Shown one piece after another: positions 29,364-36,449 of a stretch of DNA of 64,000 bases. The DNA comes from Sphingomonas jaspsi DSM 18422. Lineage in GTDB: Bacteria > Pseudomonadota > Alphaproteobacteria > Sphingomonadales > Sphingomonadaceae. The first letter of the stretch is position 1. The number at the start of each line of letters is the position of its first letter. The DNA is taken from positions 2,477,810 through 2,541,809 of the forward strand of contig NZ_KK073876.1 in the NCBI RefSeq assembly GCF_000585415.1. Direction: 5' to 3'. A program made the position numbers and the translations under genes. The notes under the pieces are model-generated. The model saw nothing but the letters and a program-made list of their open reading frames with translations. It searched no databases and was not told where the DNA came from.

Positions 29364-31393
29364 TTGCGGCGGGGCGCGGCCAGCCTGATCGCAAAGCCTC
29401 CGCCCGGCGCCATGTCCAGCGTCAGTCGGTCGCCGGCCCTGACCGTTTTCGTTTCGCGCACCATGTCCTTGCCCTTCGCACCGGCTTCGGCGGTTGGCCC
29501 GTCGCGCCAGATCGACGCGACATAGGAGGTGCCGGGCTTCAGGAAATCAAGCGCCAGCGTCACGCTGCGCCGGGTTTCGTTGGTGATGCCGCCCAGATAC
29601 CAGTCGGCCGAATTGCGGTCCATGCGCGCGACGACGGCATAGTTGCCGATCTCGCCTGCGATCACCCGGCTCTGGTCCCAGTCGACCGGCACCTGCTTGA
29701 TGAAGTCGAACGCGACCGGGCTGGCCTCGTAATTTTCCTGCAGGTCGGCAGCCATCTGCACCGGCGAATAGATGACGACATAATAGGCCAGCTGGCGGGC
29801 CAGCGTCGACTGGATGTCGGTGTTGCCGCGGCCCTTCAGGCTGACGATCCCGGGCGTATAATCCATCGGCCCCGCCAGCATCCGGGTGAACAGCAGTTCG
29901 GTCTGGTAGTGCGGCGGGTTCTTGGGCACGCCCCAAGCGTCATATTCGGTCCCGCGCTGTCCTTCGCGGCTGATCCAGTTGGGGTAGGTGCGCCTCAGGC
30001 CCGTATCCTTGATCGGTTCATGGGCGTTGATCATGATGTGGCGCTTGGCGGCTTCCTCGACCACTTTCAGATGGTGGCGCGCCATGACCTGGCTTTCATG
30101 CCAGGTGAACTGGATGGAGCCGTCCGCCGCGCGTGCCTGAACGCCGCCGGCGTCGGCGACATAGCCGGTCTTTACCGCATCGACGCCAAGGCCTTTGAGG
30201 TAATCGAACCCGGCGCCCATCTCGTCCTCATAATGGGCGATGTTGGCGCTGGTTTCGTGATGGCCGATGATGTGGACGCCCTTCTTTCTGGCGTAGGCGG
30301 CGATCCTCGGGAAATCATAATCGGGATAGGGCTTGGTGAAGCTGAAGTCCCAGCCGTTGGCGAACCAGTCGCCGTCCCAGCCGACGTTCCATCCTTCGAC
30401 CAGCATGCCGGGGATGCCGTTCTTTGACGCAAAGTCGATCAGCTTCATCGCATTGGCGGTCGTCGCGCCATGCTTCGGCCCCGACGCCCAGCTTTGCGTG
30501 TCGAGGTGCATGCCCCACCAGATGCCGACATATTTGCGGGGCTTCACCCAGCTGACGTCGCCCAGCTTGTTGGGCTCGTTGAGGTTGAGGATGAGGTTAC
30601 GCGCATTGTAGAGCGACGGCGCATCGGCGGCAATGGTCAGCATCCGCCAAGGCGTGGCGAACGCACCCGCGCGGCTTACCTTCGCACCACTCGACGAAGG
30701 GGTCAGCACGGCCTTCAGCAGCGTGCCCCCGGCCCGCGCGACGTTCATGCCCGAATAGTCGACCAGCGCCGCTTCGTGGATCGACAGGTGCGTACCGTCG
30801 GCGAGCACCATGGTCAGCGGGGTCTGGCCGGTGCCGATGCCGCTGATCGGGGTCGACTGGTAGAGATATTCTTCGCGGTTGCTTTCGAACGCCGGCGCCC
30901 ACCACGCCTTGCCGTCCTGCGCAATGTTGAACTGGGTCAGCTCCTCGGCGATATTCCAGGCCGCCCCGTCGCCGCGCGCCGGCAGGCGATAGCGGAACCC
31001 GACGCCTTGGTCGTAAGCGCGGAATTCGAGCGTCAGTTTGCGCTTGAGGCCGGTCTTTTCCTGCAGGTCGACGTCAAGTTCGCGATAGTGGTTGCGGATC
31101 GTGCGATCCTCGCCCCACGGCGTGGTCCATGTGTCGTCATGGTCGCTCGTCCGCTGCCCAGCCAGCGCGAAATTGCGCAGCATCTGCGGCTGGTCTGTGA
31201 ACAGGAAGCCGAGCTGGCTGTCGCCGACCACCGCCTTGCCCGCGCGATCGACCCGATACTGGATCCGGCCTTCACCGTTCAGCGACACGGTGACCGACAG
31301 CGATCCGTCGGGCGACTGAACCTTCGCCTCCTGCGCCGCGGCCGGCGTGGCAAGCAACAGGGCGGAGGCGAGTGCAAGCAGCCGGATCAACAT
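29360..31393 (-). CDS. Exported GH97 glycoside hydrolase (SusB-like alpha-glucosidase)
   Basis: Enzyme of 677 residues. The signal peptide is MLIRLLALASALLLATPAAAQ. The domain order is that of GH97: an N-terminal beta-sandwich (QSPDGSLSVTVSL), a (beta/alpha)8 barrel and a C-terminal beta-domain. INAHEPIKDTG and REGQRGTEYDAWG carry glutamates in the positions of the inverting SusB type, which points to an alpha-glucosidase (family knowledge, not proven). I chose the ATG at 31393 because the signal peptide starts there. It overlaps the GH13 gene upstream by 7 bp. Confidence 0.88.
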   Translation of the reverse strand: MLIRLLALASALLLATPAAAQEAKVQSPDGSLSVTVSLNGEGRIQYRVDRAGKAVVGDSQLGFLFTDQPQMLRNFALAGQRTSDHDDTWTTPWGEDRTIRNHYRELDVDLQEKTGLKRKLTLEFRAYDQGVGFRYRLPARGDGAAWNIAEELTQFNIAQDGKAWWAPAFESNREEYLYQSTPISGIGTGQTPLTMVLADGTHLSIHEAALVDYSGMNVARAGGTLLKAVLTPSSSGAKVSRAGAFATPWRMLTIAADAPSLYNARNLILNLNEPNKLGDVSWVKPRKYVGIWWGMHLDTQSWASGPKHGATTANAMKLIDFASKNGIPGMLVEGWNVGWDGDWFANGWDFSFTKPYPDYDFPRIAAYARKKGVHIIGHHETSANIAHYEDEMGAGFDYLKGLGVDAVKTGYVADAGGVQARAADGSIQFTWHESQVMARHHLKVVEEAAKRHIMINAHEPIKDTGLRRTYPNWISREGQRGTEYDAWGVPKNPPHYQTELLFTRMLAGPMDYTPGIVSLKGRGNTDIQSTLARQLAYYVVIYSPVQMAADLQENYEASPVAFDFIKQVPVDWDQSRVIAGEIGNYAVVARMDRNSADWYLGGITNETRRSVTLALDFLKPGTSYVASIWRDGPTAEAGAKGKDMVRETKTVRAGDRLTLDMAPGGGFAIRLAAPRRK

Positions 31394-33009
31394 AGGGCGA
31401 CATATCCTGACGCAGGGGGAAGGGCTTCGGCCGAAGGATCGGCGGACCCTGTAGCCAGCAGCAGGCTGCCGCCCGCTACCGGATTGGCGATCGTATCGCG
31501 CGACAGGTTGAACACGCAGCGCAGTCGCTGTCCGCCTGCTTCGCGTTCGAACGCGACGATGCTTGGGTGATCCCCGTCCACCAACCGAATACTGCCCTCG
31601 CGCAGGGCTGGATGCTGGTGGCGCAGCGCAATGACCCTGCGCGTCCAGTTGAGGATCGAGCCGGCGTCGGCGTCCTGGTGCGCGACATTGACCTTCAAAT
31701 GCGCCGGATCGACCGGCAGCCAGGGCCGGTCGCTGCCGAAACCGCCGTCCGCAGCGTCGGTCCACGGCATCGGCGTGCGTGCACCGTCACGGCCCAGCGT
31801 CTGCGGCCAATTGGCGATCGCTTCGGGGTCCTGCAGGAATTCGAACGGGACGTGCGCCTGCGGCAAGCCCAGTTCCTCGCCCTGATAGATGATGGCATTG
31901 CCGCGCAGCGACGCCAGCAGCAGCATCGCGACGCGGACGAAGGAATCCCGCTCCGCTTCCGGCCACCAGCGCGAGGCGAAACGCGGCGCGTCATGGTTGG
32001 AAAATGCCCAGCTCGGCCAGCCCTCGCCCTCGCCGCCCGGCCAGTTGCGGATGGCGTCGCGCACGACATCGGGCGTCAACTGTTCGGCATAGAGATAGTC
32101 GAAACCGTAGGCGCTGTTCAGCCGCGCGTCGCCGGCAGTGTAGAGCTTCATTTCCTGCGGCGCCTGTTCGCCGCCGACCTCTGCCAGGCTGAACGCCGCG
32201 TCGTAGCGGTTCATCAGCGCCCGCACCCGTTCGATGAAGCCGGGAATGTCGGCGTGGCTCTGGTTGTGGAAATGATGCTGGAAATCGAACGGACGCGTCC
32301 GCTTCGCCGGGTTGGCGACCGGCGGATTATCGGTCAGCGCCGGGTCGTGCATCGCGAAATTGAGCGCGTCGAGGCGGAAGCCGTCGACGCCGCGGTCGAG
32401 CCAGAACTTCGCGACGCCGAGCAGCGCGTCCTGCACCTCGCGGTTGTGGACGTGAAGCTGCGGCTGCTCCTTCAGGAAATTGTGGAGATAATATTGCTCG
32501 CGCCGCGCGTCCCAAGTCCATGCCGGTCCGCCGAACACCGACTGCCAGTTACTGGGCGGCGATCCGTCCGGCTTGGGGTCCGCCCACACATACCAGTCAG
32601 CCTTGGCATTGTCGCGCGACGAGCGGCTTTCGCGGAACCACGGATGTTCGTCGCTGGTGTGGCTGTAGACCTGGTCGATGATGACCTTGAGGCCCAGTGC
32701 ATGGGCTTTGGCAACAAGCGCATCGAAATCGGCCAGCGTGCCGAAGATCGGATCGACGTCGCAATAGTCGGCGACGTCATAGCCGAAATCCTTCATCGGC
32801 GAGGTGAAGAAGGGCGATACCCACACCCCGTCGCAGCCAAGACTGGCGATATGATCGAGCCGCTCGGTCGCACCCTTAAGGTCGCCGATCCCGTCGCCGT
32901 TGGAGTCCGCATAGCTGCGCGGATAAAGCTGGTAGATGACCGCGCCCTTCCACCACGGGCTTGTCGCGGTGTTGGCAACCGGCCGCGTCATGGCGAGGTC
33001 CGCGCTCAT
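31387..33009 (-). CDS. Cytoplasmic GH13 alpha-glucosidase
   Basis: Enzyme of 540 residues without signal peptide. WWKGAVIYQLYPRSYADSNG at the start, GFRLDALNFA (nucleophile Asp), SLAEVGG (acid/base Glu) and FSNHDAPRF (third Asp) place it with oligo-1,6-glucosidase/alpha-glucosidases. It probably splits maltose and short maltodextrins brought in by the MalY-like transporter, giving glucose for glk. The ATG at 33009 overlaps the stop of the upstream amylase gene by 4 bp; a second Met lies six codons in. Confidence 0.9.
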   Translation of the reverse strand: MSADLAMTRPVANTATSPWWKGAVIYQLYPRSYADSNGDGIGDLKGATERLDHIASLGCDGVWVSPFFTSPMKDFGYDVADYCDVDPIFGTLADFDALVAKAHALGLKVIIDQVYSHTSDEHPWFRESRSSRDNAKADWYVWADPKPDGSPPSNWQSVFGGPAWTWDARREQYYLHNFLKEQPQLHVHNREVQDALLGVAKFWLDRGVDGFRLDALNFAMHDPALTDNPPVANPAKRTRPFDFQHHFHNQSHADIPGFIERVRALMNRYDAAFSLAEVGGEQAPQEMKLYTAGDARLNSAYGFDYLYAEQLTPDVVRDAIRNWPGGEGEGWPSWAFSNHDAPRFASRWWPEAERDSFVRVAMLLLASLRGNAIIYQGEELGLPQAHVPFEFLQDPEAIANWPQTLGRDGARTPMPWTDAADGGFGSDRPWLPVDPAHLKVNVAHQDADAGSILNWTRRVIALRHQHPALREGSIRLVDGDHPSIVAFEREAGGQRLRCVFNLSRDTIANPVAGGSLLLATGSADPSAEALPPASGYVALC

Positions 33010-34841
33010 TTCGCCGCGCATACCGCATAGGCGAGCGGGGCAAGGGTCACGCGAACGCTGCCGGGCGCACTGGCGGTCGTCGCGCACTGGCCGGCGAGCG
33101 CGGTAAATTCGCGGCTGGCGACGTCGACTTCGACGTTTTGGGAAATGGGCTTGGTCGAGGTGTTGAACAGCAACAGATACTCCTTGCCCGTGTCTGGATC
33201 GAAGCGGGACACGGCGAACAGGCCGGGCTCTTCCGCGGCAAAGCGCGTCTTCTGCAAACCACGGCGGAGCGCGAGCGATTCCGACCGGATCCGCGAAAGC
33301 AGCGCGATCGTCCGGTACAGTGGGTGATTGGTGTCCCAATTGGCATCGGCGGTCGTCTTGCCCGTGCCGATCAGCTTGTTGTCGTTATAGACCGCGACCT
33401 TGGACGGGAACATGTCCTCGCGCGCCGCCTGGTCGCCGCCGTCGCTGACGAAGCCCTGTTCGTCGCCGTAGTAGATGGTGGGCACGCCGCGCAGCGTCAG
33501 CATCATTGCATGGCCGAGCATCACCCGGTCGAGTTGCTCGTCGGCGTCGGCCTTGGGCGATCCCATCCGGACGAACATCGAAAAGCGCCCTGCGTCATGG
33601 TTGCCGAGGAACGTCGGGTTGGTCTGCGCGGTCTTTTCGCCCTGCTCATACAGCGCGTCCATCGCAAAAAGGCGCGCCAGTTCGGACGGCGCCGCATTGC
33701 CGCCGACGGTGTCGACCATCGCCCGGGCGAAGGGGAAGTCGAGCACGTTCGGCATCTTGTCGACCCGATTGCGCAGCGCGGTGCGACCCGGCTCCATCAC
33801 ATCCGTGAAATTCTCGCCGAAGATGGTGAAATTGGGAATCCCGCGCTGCTTGGCGTGCGCTACAATTGCCGGCGCCCACTGCGCCCAGAATTCCGGATTG
33901 ACGTGCTGCTGGGTATCGACCCGGAAGCCGTCGATGCCGAAATCGTCGATCCACTTGGCGTAGATGTCGATCAGGCCGCGCACCACGCGCGGATTTTCCG
34001 TCGCCAAATCGTCCAGCCCGACGAAGTCGCCCATGGTCGAGCTCTCGCCCTTGAACGCGCTGTTGCCGCGGTTGTGGTAGTAGATCGGGTCGTTAAGCCA
34101 TTCCGGCTTCTTCACATGCGCTTCGGCCTTTGGCACGCGCACGGTGAAGGCGTAGTTGGGATCGGTCAGCTTGGCCCAATTGTCGACGCTGGCGTCGGCA
34201 TCGCCGTTGAACCCGGGATTGATCGGGGCGCCATCGACCCCGCCCTTGCGCTGGTAAGGATAGTCGGCACGGCTGCGATAATCGCACTGGCCCTTATCGA
34301 CGCATTCGACGGGCTGGATGACGTCGGCGGTGTGATTGGCGATGATGTCCATATAGACCTTCATCCCGCGCGCATGGGCGGCGTCTACGAAGGCCTTGAA
34401 ATCGGCGTTGGTGCCAAGATGTGGGTCGACCGAGGTAAAGTCGGTGATCCAGTAGCCATGATAGCCGGCGCTCTCGTCGCCCTTGGGCCCTTGCACCACC
34501 TTGTTCTTGAAGATTGGGGTCAGCCAGATGGCCGTCACGCCCATCCCCTGGATATAGTCGAGCCGGCTGGTCAGGCCTTTGAGATCGCCGCCGTGGAAAT
34601 AGCCCTTCGCGGCAGGATCGTAGCCGGTCTTGAGCCGGTCGCCCTTTTGCCCGCCCCGATCATTCTTCACGTCGCCATTCTCGAACCGGTCGGGCATGAC
34701 GAAATAGATGATTTCGTCCTGCGGCAGACGCGCGCGGGTATCGGCGATCGGGACCGCCGAACGGCCTGATGCACTCAACGATCCCACTACCGCTGCGCCG
34801 ATCAGGAACCCGACCGCCAGCCTTGGCCAATAACGCGCCAT
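33006..34841 (-). CDS. Exported GH13 alpha-amylase / cyclomaltodextrinase-like enzyme
   Basis: Enzyme of 611 residues. An N-terminal hydrophobic segment (LAVGFLIGAAVVGSL) acts as signal peptide or anchor. GH13 residues: GFRVDTQQHV (nucleophile Asp), TIFGENFTD (acid/base Glu), FLGNHDAGRF (third Asp); PDRFENGD and GYHGYWITDF are the early barrel loops. A small beta-domain ends the protein. The ATG at 34841 has GGAG 7 bases upstream; a GTG one codon earlier is less likely. It would act in the periplasm on maltodextrins after receptor uptake. Confidence 0.88.
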   Translation of the reverse strand: MARYWPRLAVGFLIGAAVVGSLSASGRSAVPIADTRARLPQDEIIYFVMPDRFENGDVKNDRGGQKGDRLKTGYDPAAKGYFHGGDLKGLTSRLDYIQGMGVTAIWLTPIFKNKVVQGPKGDESAGYHGYWITDFTSVDPHLGTNADFKAFVDAAHARGMKVYMDIIANHTADVIQPVECVDKGQCDYRSRADYPYQRKGGVDGAPINPGFNGDADASVDNWAKLTDPNYAFTVRVPKAEAHVKKPEWLNDPIYYHNRGNSAFKGESSTMGDFVGLDDLATENPRVVRGLIDIYAKWIDDFGIDGFRVDTQQHVNPEFWAQWAPAIVAHAKQRGIPNFTIFGENFTDVMEPGRTALRNRVDKMPNVLDFPFARAMVDTVGGNAAPSELARLFAMDALYEQGEKTAQTNPTFLGNHDAGRFSMFVRMGSPKADADEQLDRVMLGHAMMLTLRGVPTIYYGDEQGFVSDGGDQAAREDMFPSKVAVYNDNKLIGTGKTTADANWDTNHPLYRTIALLSRIRSESLALRRGLQKTRFAAEEPGLFAVSRFDPDTGKEYLLLFNTSTKPISQNVEVDVASREFTALAGQCATTASAPGSVRVTLAPLAYAVCAAK

Positions 34842-36367
34842 CACCTAGCTCCTTTTACTGCGGCAGCGGCCCGTCCGCTCTGGACATGTTCGATCCACTG
34901 TTCGTGGGTCGGCAGCGTCGCGGCGCGCTGACGGTAGCTTTCGGCCAGGCTAGACAGGAACAGCCCCAGTTCCTTGCCGTCGATCCCGCGCGCCAGCGGG
35001 CTGTAGGATCGTGGCTCGAGCCCCTGCCCGACCATGACCTGCGTCCACCCTTCTTCGGTGAACAGTTCGCCGTCGTCCTTCACCACCGCACCCGATTCCT
35101 CGAACATACCGATCTTTTCGACGAGGGAATCCGGCAGGGTCATCGACCGGCAATAGTCCCAGAACGGCTGACCTTCACGCTGGTTGACGGTGTAGTGGAG
35201 GATTAGGAAGTCGCGGATCTGCTGCCATTCCATCGCGATCTGGCGATTGAAGGCGTCGCGCACCTTCTGTTCGGAATTGGACGACGGCATCATTTTCAGG
35301 AAGCGCGAAATCGCGGTCTGAATGAGGTGCAGGCTGGTCGATTCCAGCGGCTCCATGAAGCCCGCCGCCAGACCCAGCGCCAGGCAATTGTGCGACCAGG
35401 CTTCCTTGCGGCGACCGGTGGTGAACTTGATCGGACGCGGATCGCCCAGCGGCTTGCCGTCCAGATTGTCAAGCAGGATCGATGTCGCTTCGTCGTCCGA
35501 CAGATAGTCGGCGCAGTAGACATGGCCGTTGCCGGTGCGATGCTGCAACGGGATGCGCCACTGCCACCCGGCCTGGCGGGCGGTCGACCTTGTATAGGGG
35601 TGCAGCGGGTCCGCCCGTTCGCAGGGGACCGCCAGCGCGCGGTTGCAGGGCAGCCAATGCGACCAGTCGTCGAACGGGACACCCAGCGTCTCGCCGAGCA
35701 GCACGGACCGAAAGCCGGTGCAGTCGATGAAGAAATCGCCCTCGACACGGCGGTCGCCGTCCAGCACCAGCGCGCTGATATCGCCGCTGTCGGCGTCGCG
35801 CTCGACCGACTGGATCACCGCATTGAGGCGCGTGACGCCTCGCGCTTCGGCCATCTTGCGCAAATAGGCGGCGTAGAGCGTCGCGTCGAAATGATAGGCG
35901 TAGACGAGGTCGCGCACTGAACTGGGCGAATGACCCAGACCGATCATCCGGTCGGCCCGCGCCGCGACATCGTTGAAATTGTAGACGCCGAGCTCGTCGG
36001 CGGTGCCGTCGAACCGGCCTTTCAGCCACAGGTCGCGGAACGGCAGGATGCCGACCGCGCGGCCGAGCAGGCCGAAGCCATGGATGTAGCCATGGCCTTC
36101 TTCGCGCCAGCCGACGAATTCGATGCCCAGCTTGAAGCTGGCATTGGTTTCCCTGAGGAACTCCGCTTCGGGGATACCGAGCGCATTGTTGAAGTGGTGA
36201 ATTTGCGGGATCGTCGCTTCGCCGACCCCCACCGTCCCGATCATATCCGATTCGATCAGGGTAATCGTCGCGGCACCGCCCAGAAATCGCGACAGTGCTG
36301 CTGCTGCCATCCAGCCTGCGGAGCCGCCGCCGGCGATGACGATATGTTGGGTGCTGGGAGCGTTCAT
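34841..36367 (-). CDS. Flavin-dependent tryptophan-halogenase-family protein (second copy)
   Basis: Protein of 508 residues, clearly a paralogue type of the copy at 27861 but well diverged. AGGGSAGWMAA (FAD binding), Lys79 in SFKLGIEF, WQWRIP and GFMEPLESTSLH preserve every residue expected for a working halogenase. It is the first gene after the TonB-dependent receptor and its stop overlaps the amylase start. The ATG at 36367 was chosen since the FAD motif begins right after it. Substrate unknown. Confidence 0.88.
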   Translation of the reverse strand: MNAPSTQHIVIAGGGSAGWMAAAALSRFLGGAATITLIESDMIGTVGVGEATIPQIHHFNNALGIPEAEFLRETNASFKLGIEFVGWREEGHGYIHGFGLLGRAVGILPFRDLWLKGRFDGTADELGVYNFNDVAARADRMIGLGHSPSSVRDLVYAYHFDATLYAAYLRKMAEARGVTRLNAVIQSVERDADSGDISALVLDGDRRVEGDFFIDCTGFRSVLLGETLGVPFDDWSHWLPCNRALAVPCERADPLHPYTRSTARQAGWQWRIPLQHRTGNGHVYCADYLSDDEATSILLDNLDGKPLGDPRPIKFTTGRRKEAWSHNCLALGLAAGFMEPLESTSLHLIQTAISRFLKMMPSSNSEQKVRDAFNRQIAMEWQQIRDFLILHYTVNQREGQPFWDYCRSMTLPDSLVEKIGMFEESGAVVKDDGELFTEEGWTQVMVGQGLEPRSYSPLARGIDGKELGLFLSSLAESYRQRAATLPTHEQWIEHVQSGRAAAAVKGAR

Positions 36368-36392
36368 CCGCCTACTTTGACCGATAAGGGCA

Positions 36393-36441
36393 AGCGGTAA
36401 AGCGCATTCCCGGCGGCGCGGGGGCACCGCCGAGAACCGCT
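36393..36441. repeat. Nested inverted repeats between the receptor and halogenase genes
   Basis: AGCGGT (36393-36398) pairs with ACCGCT (36436-36441), enclosing CGGCGG (36411-36416) paired with CCGCCG (36427-36432). The element fills much of the 82-base gap after the receptor gene. With no T-run it looks more like an RNA processing or attenuation hairpin than a full terminator, and could set receptor mRNA above downstream mRNA. Confidence 0.4.
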
Positions 36442-36449
36442 ATTCACAT

